A DNA stretch of 64,000 nucleotides from Desarmillaria ectypa (Eukaryota; Basidiomycota; Agaricomycetes; Agaricales; Physalacriaceae). A program made the position numbers and the translations under genes. Within the stretch, counting starts at the first letter, position 1, and the number at the start of each line of letters is the position of its first letter. The DNA is taken from contig JAUDYN010000008.1 of NCBI GenBank assembly GCA_030407005.1, positions 248,001 through 312,000 on the forward strand. The letters are read 5' to 3'. The notes below the pieces were generated by a model. The model was not told the origin of the DNA and made no database searches. It worked only from the letters and a program-made list of their open reading frames with translations. Positions 61,401-64,000 of the stretch are shown piece by piece.

Positions 61401-62344
61401 GATATAATTAAGTACTTTAGTAGAACATTCTAGATACATTCTGTAGTATTTAAGGAGCTCGTCTCAAGCTCTAATACTGAACAATTTAATATTTTCTACT
61501 CAGCAAGCCTCCCACTGCAATAGTTACAACATGGACCAACGCAAAACTGATTGGGTAATATACGTACAAGTACTGAAGCACATCAGAAGTCCTGAGTACG
61601 TGTCGCTATCCTTTTTTGAGCAAGGTCTAACACGCCCTTAGGCCCTTTCTTACTTGGGATTTTGATTGCATTATCCCAGAAAAATATCACTGTTTCTTAC
61701 AACGAACCTCAACTGGGAAGTGATTCCCTCAGATCCCTGCACAATTATCTATCGCCAGCCTGAGTAAAAACTCGTTGACGCTCTGGCAAGCTTCCCCAAC
61801 TTTACCTGATCTCAGTTCACTCCAGCCAGTGGGCCAGAAATCAAAACCACTACATTCAGGGCATACTCTTCAAACATAAGTACGTGTACTCCGTTTGCCT
61901 TTGGAACGCGGTGGGTTCCCTCCTTTGAGGGAGGCATCAACTCCAGTGCACGGCTGTGATGCGCCGATGCTGGCCATCGTTAGCTAGTTGTAGCCTTGAG
62001 ATGGTGGTTTACGATGGGACACGCTTCATGGGAAAAGTCGTTTACCCTTGACGCATGGGTGTGTGCGCTTGGTAATGAACAACGGATTTTTTGATCAAGT
62101 TACAGTGAGGTGATTTATCTTCAGCGCCGAGGCCCCGTCGGTATTAAACGCGAGTAGGAGACTTCACACCTATTACCCGTGCTCTCCAGTCCGTATGCAC
62201 AGTAGTGCTCGACGAACCTTCGTGGATGTGTGTGGATATATTAACTCGCCATTCTCATTGCTTAGTTTACGTTCTTAGTTAGCAGCAAGCGCCCTCGAGT
62301 GCCACCGTTCCCTCAGATAATACCCACAATTGTACACGGTAAGC
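58456..62344. other. Intergenic, no recognised gene
   Basis: A 3.9 kb gap, the longest in the window. Open frames are short (none above about 105 codons) and show no motif I know. A possible small spliced gene begins MDQRKTDW near 61531, but its splicing is unconvincing. Confidence 0.45.
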
Positions 62345-63015
62345 ACTGTACGAAGCCTCGTACAACGCAACCGAGCTAGGTATGAGCAGTTCAAGGGCGA
62401 TATCCTTGGGACGTACCCAAACTTTCGGCCATTCGAGGATAAGACCCGGTATCGGGATCCGCGTATCCGGGATGAGGAGTTCGAGGGCAAGGACAACCCG
62501 TACGTTCATGTGGCTACGTCCGAATACGTGATGGATATCAAGGACGTGAGGGGAGAGATTGAGAACTGAGTGCTCATCCCTCCAGGTTCTACTATGCTGA
62601 GCTCATCCGTGTATCTGTACTTCGTGGGAACTTCCTGGTGAAGTTCCACTGGAAAAGATGTGGAAGCTCATTGATCATTTTACGAAGGAGTGGTCCAATC
62701 CTTCCATGGAATGCATCAATGCTGTGTACGACACGTCGGCGGCACACATTCAGAGGTTGGATATGCAGCGTTTCGGTCAGTTCAAGCCTCTAGAGACACG
62801 CATTAGGTTCGTTGCATGTCTTTCCCCGCTCAATATGTAACCTTAAGTCTCCCAGTGCACTTGTGCGGGCTCAGATGGAGATCTGCAAGAGCGAAGCTCT
62901 CGTCATACTCGGCAAGGCTGTCAAATTGGAGACGTCGCCCGTGTATACTCAATTACCACATTACTCGATGGAGCGCTCCAAGTGGTTCAGGCGGTTTCAT
63001 AGGGTTTATACGAAT
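62345..63015 (+). pseudogene. Dynamin-like GTPase fragment (stalk region only)
   Basis: The frame from about 62378 reads RYEQFKGDILGTYPNFRPFE, DEEFEGKDNPYVHVATSEYV and MDIKDVR. Further on, ELPGEVPLEKMWKLIDHF, TKEWSNPSMECINAVYD, RFGQFKPLETRI and, after an intron, AQMEICKSEALVILGKAVKL and ETSPVYTQLPHY. These match the middle/stalk region of dynamin-like GTPases of mushroom fungi. The GTPase domain (G1-G4 motifs) is not found upstream, the GED end is missing, and there is a two-base insertion before ELPG that breaks the frame. I take it as a relic. Confidence 0.75.
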
Positions 63016-63139
63016 TCTAGTGCTATGATATATACCGACCATCAAATCCTGATGGCGCCTGGTACATTCCGAGCACATCCTCGCTCCTCCTGCCCGCGAG
63101 ACAACAGAAGACGCCGTTTGTCAGGCCTTGAGACATAGT

Positions 63140-64000
63140 TTACAGTTCCGAGGTGTCCCGACGCATATCAGCAACCACGGACAAGTCACGTAATTTAAAC
63201 CCTCCCGACCAAAGCGTCCCAAAAACTTTTCCAGGGTCGTACTGCTTCTGGACATCCAGCATGCGAGAGACACTGTTTGCGCCGATAGACCTCATGAGGG
63301 CGTCCTGCTCGCCCGAAGCGTAATTCATATAAACAAAATCCTCTAGCAGCCGCCTCTCAGCCGCCTCCTGTCGAGACCACCCTGCCAGCTGTCGAATCGC
63401 ATTGCGCATTTCTTCGCCATCGACGGGATCCGTCCACGAGGAAATGAGCATCAAAACTGCATGATCTTCCATCATTATGGTCTGAGATCTTAAGAAGGGT
63501 AGACGAACTGAATAAATCTTCATCAAGGGACAACGAGGAGGGGCTACCACCATTTCTTTCCGCGTTCGCTCGAATCATTCGTCGCGAAAGTGGCTGGACG
63601 CCTAAACCCCAATGGCATCCGGCCCGTTCGATTAGGGGTCTGAATAATGCTTGGCCCTTCGAAAAGATGTCTAGCGGGAGCTGACTATCCACTTTGATTG
63701 TCAGGGAAAGCCATTCGTTGTATCCACGAGTTGCAGATTCCTCGCCGGACCACTCTGCAAAGATGTTACTCAGTTTGGTTATCCTGAGAGTATCAAACAG
63801 TGGCGAAGCGGATATCAGGGGTGGTGGCATACTCGAGGTGTCCGTCTGGATGCGTGGAACCCAGACAACATATTGCTGCATAGCAGTAGACCATGTGAGA
63901 AGCACGGCGAGTGATTGATCAGGATTTTCATTCAAGGAGCCCGATGATTGAACCAGGGAAAGCACTAGTGCTGAGGATTCTTCTATCGCGAAGACTTGGG
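63140..64000 (-). CDS. FAD-dependent oxidoreductase, BBE type, C-terminal half (partial)
   Basis: The 3' part of a berberine-bridge-enzyme-like oxidase; the N-terminal FAD-binding (PCMH) domain lies beyond the window's right edge. The frame remains open to position 64000. Recognisable are NIFAEWSGEESA, ANAERNGGSPSSL, LISSWTDPVDGEEM, VYMNYASGEQDALM, SVSRMLDVQKQYDPGKVFG and TLWSGGFKL, the BBE C-terminal signature. A 52 bp intron (63457-63508, GTTCGT to TGCAG) restores the frame between DEDLF and LMLISSW. Such enzymes oxidise alcohols, sugars or alkaloid-like substrates with oxygen and are mostly secreted; the substrate is unknown here. Stop at 63140. Confidence 0.9.

Noticed and set aside
61531..61780. 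Possible small spliced gene beginning MDQRKTDW
   Set aside because: The available splice sites give either an immediate stop or a frame change, and no known motif is formed.

Overview
The window looks like nuclear DNA from a basidiomycete fungus, most likely an Agaricomycete. Nearly all genes are broken by short GT-AG introns of about 50-60 bp. Several products belong to groups common in mushroom-forming fungi: a DUF6593 protein, a seven-helix orphan membrane protein, a Y3-like small secreted protein, a GMC oxidoreductase relic, a BBE-type FAD oxidase and F-box proteins. I saw no tRNA, rRNA or CRISPR. All gene models were spliced by eye from conserved protein motifs plus GT/AG sites, so exon edges are proposals.

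Layout. 0-5.8 kb: a telomere-like hexamer pair at the very edge, a degenerate copy (P1) of a paralogous leucine-rich family, and two short direct repeats. 5.8-17.6 kb: a secreted protein with two copies of one beta-rich module (-), a YheT-type alpha/beta hydrolase (+), a seven-helix membrane protein (-), the exocyst subunit Exo70 (-) with a telomere-like motif just upstream, and family copy P2 (-). 17.6-21.4 kb: an AT-rich MITE-like element with a second inverted repeat nested in it, then family copy P3 (+). 21.6-32 kb: a class II aldolase/adducin-domain enzyme (-), a single-exon multispanning membrane protein (+), family copy P4 (-) and a two-pore-domain TOK-type potassium channel (-). 35-45 kb: a dual-specificity phosphatase (+), an F-box protein (+), a UPF0696/BLES03 (DUF1917) protein (-), a DUF6593 protein (+) and a large multi-intron GH15 glucosidase (-). 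45.7-64 kb is richer in relics: a pogo/Tigger-like transposase remnant, intact copy P5 and broken copy P6 facing each other, a broken inverted copy of the 11.4-13 kb seven-helix gene, a minisatellite-like repeat, a GMC oxidoreductase pseudogene, a Y3-like secreted protein, a dynamin-like fragment without its GTPase domain, and a BBE oxidase running off the right edge.

The genes do not form a pathway cluster. Housekeeping genes (Exo70, TOK channel, DUSP, GH15, BLES03-like) are interspersed with a fast-changing set. The clearest structural story is the P1-P6 family: six copies in both orientations within 47 kb, sharing an N-terminal motif, a C-terminal motif and one phase-1 intron position, with intact and decaying members side by side. 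I do not recognise this family as a named one, and it is the best candidate here for something undescribed.
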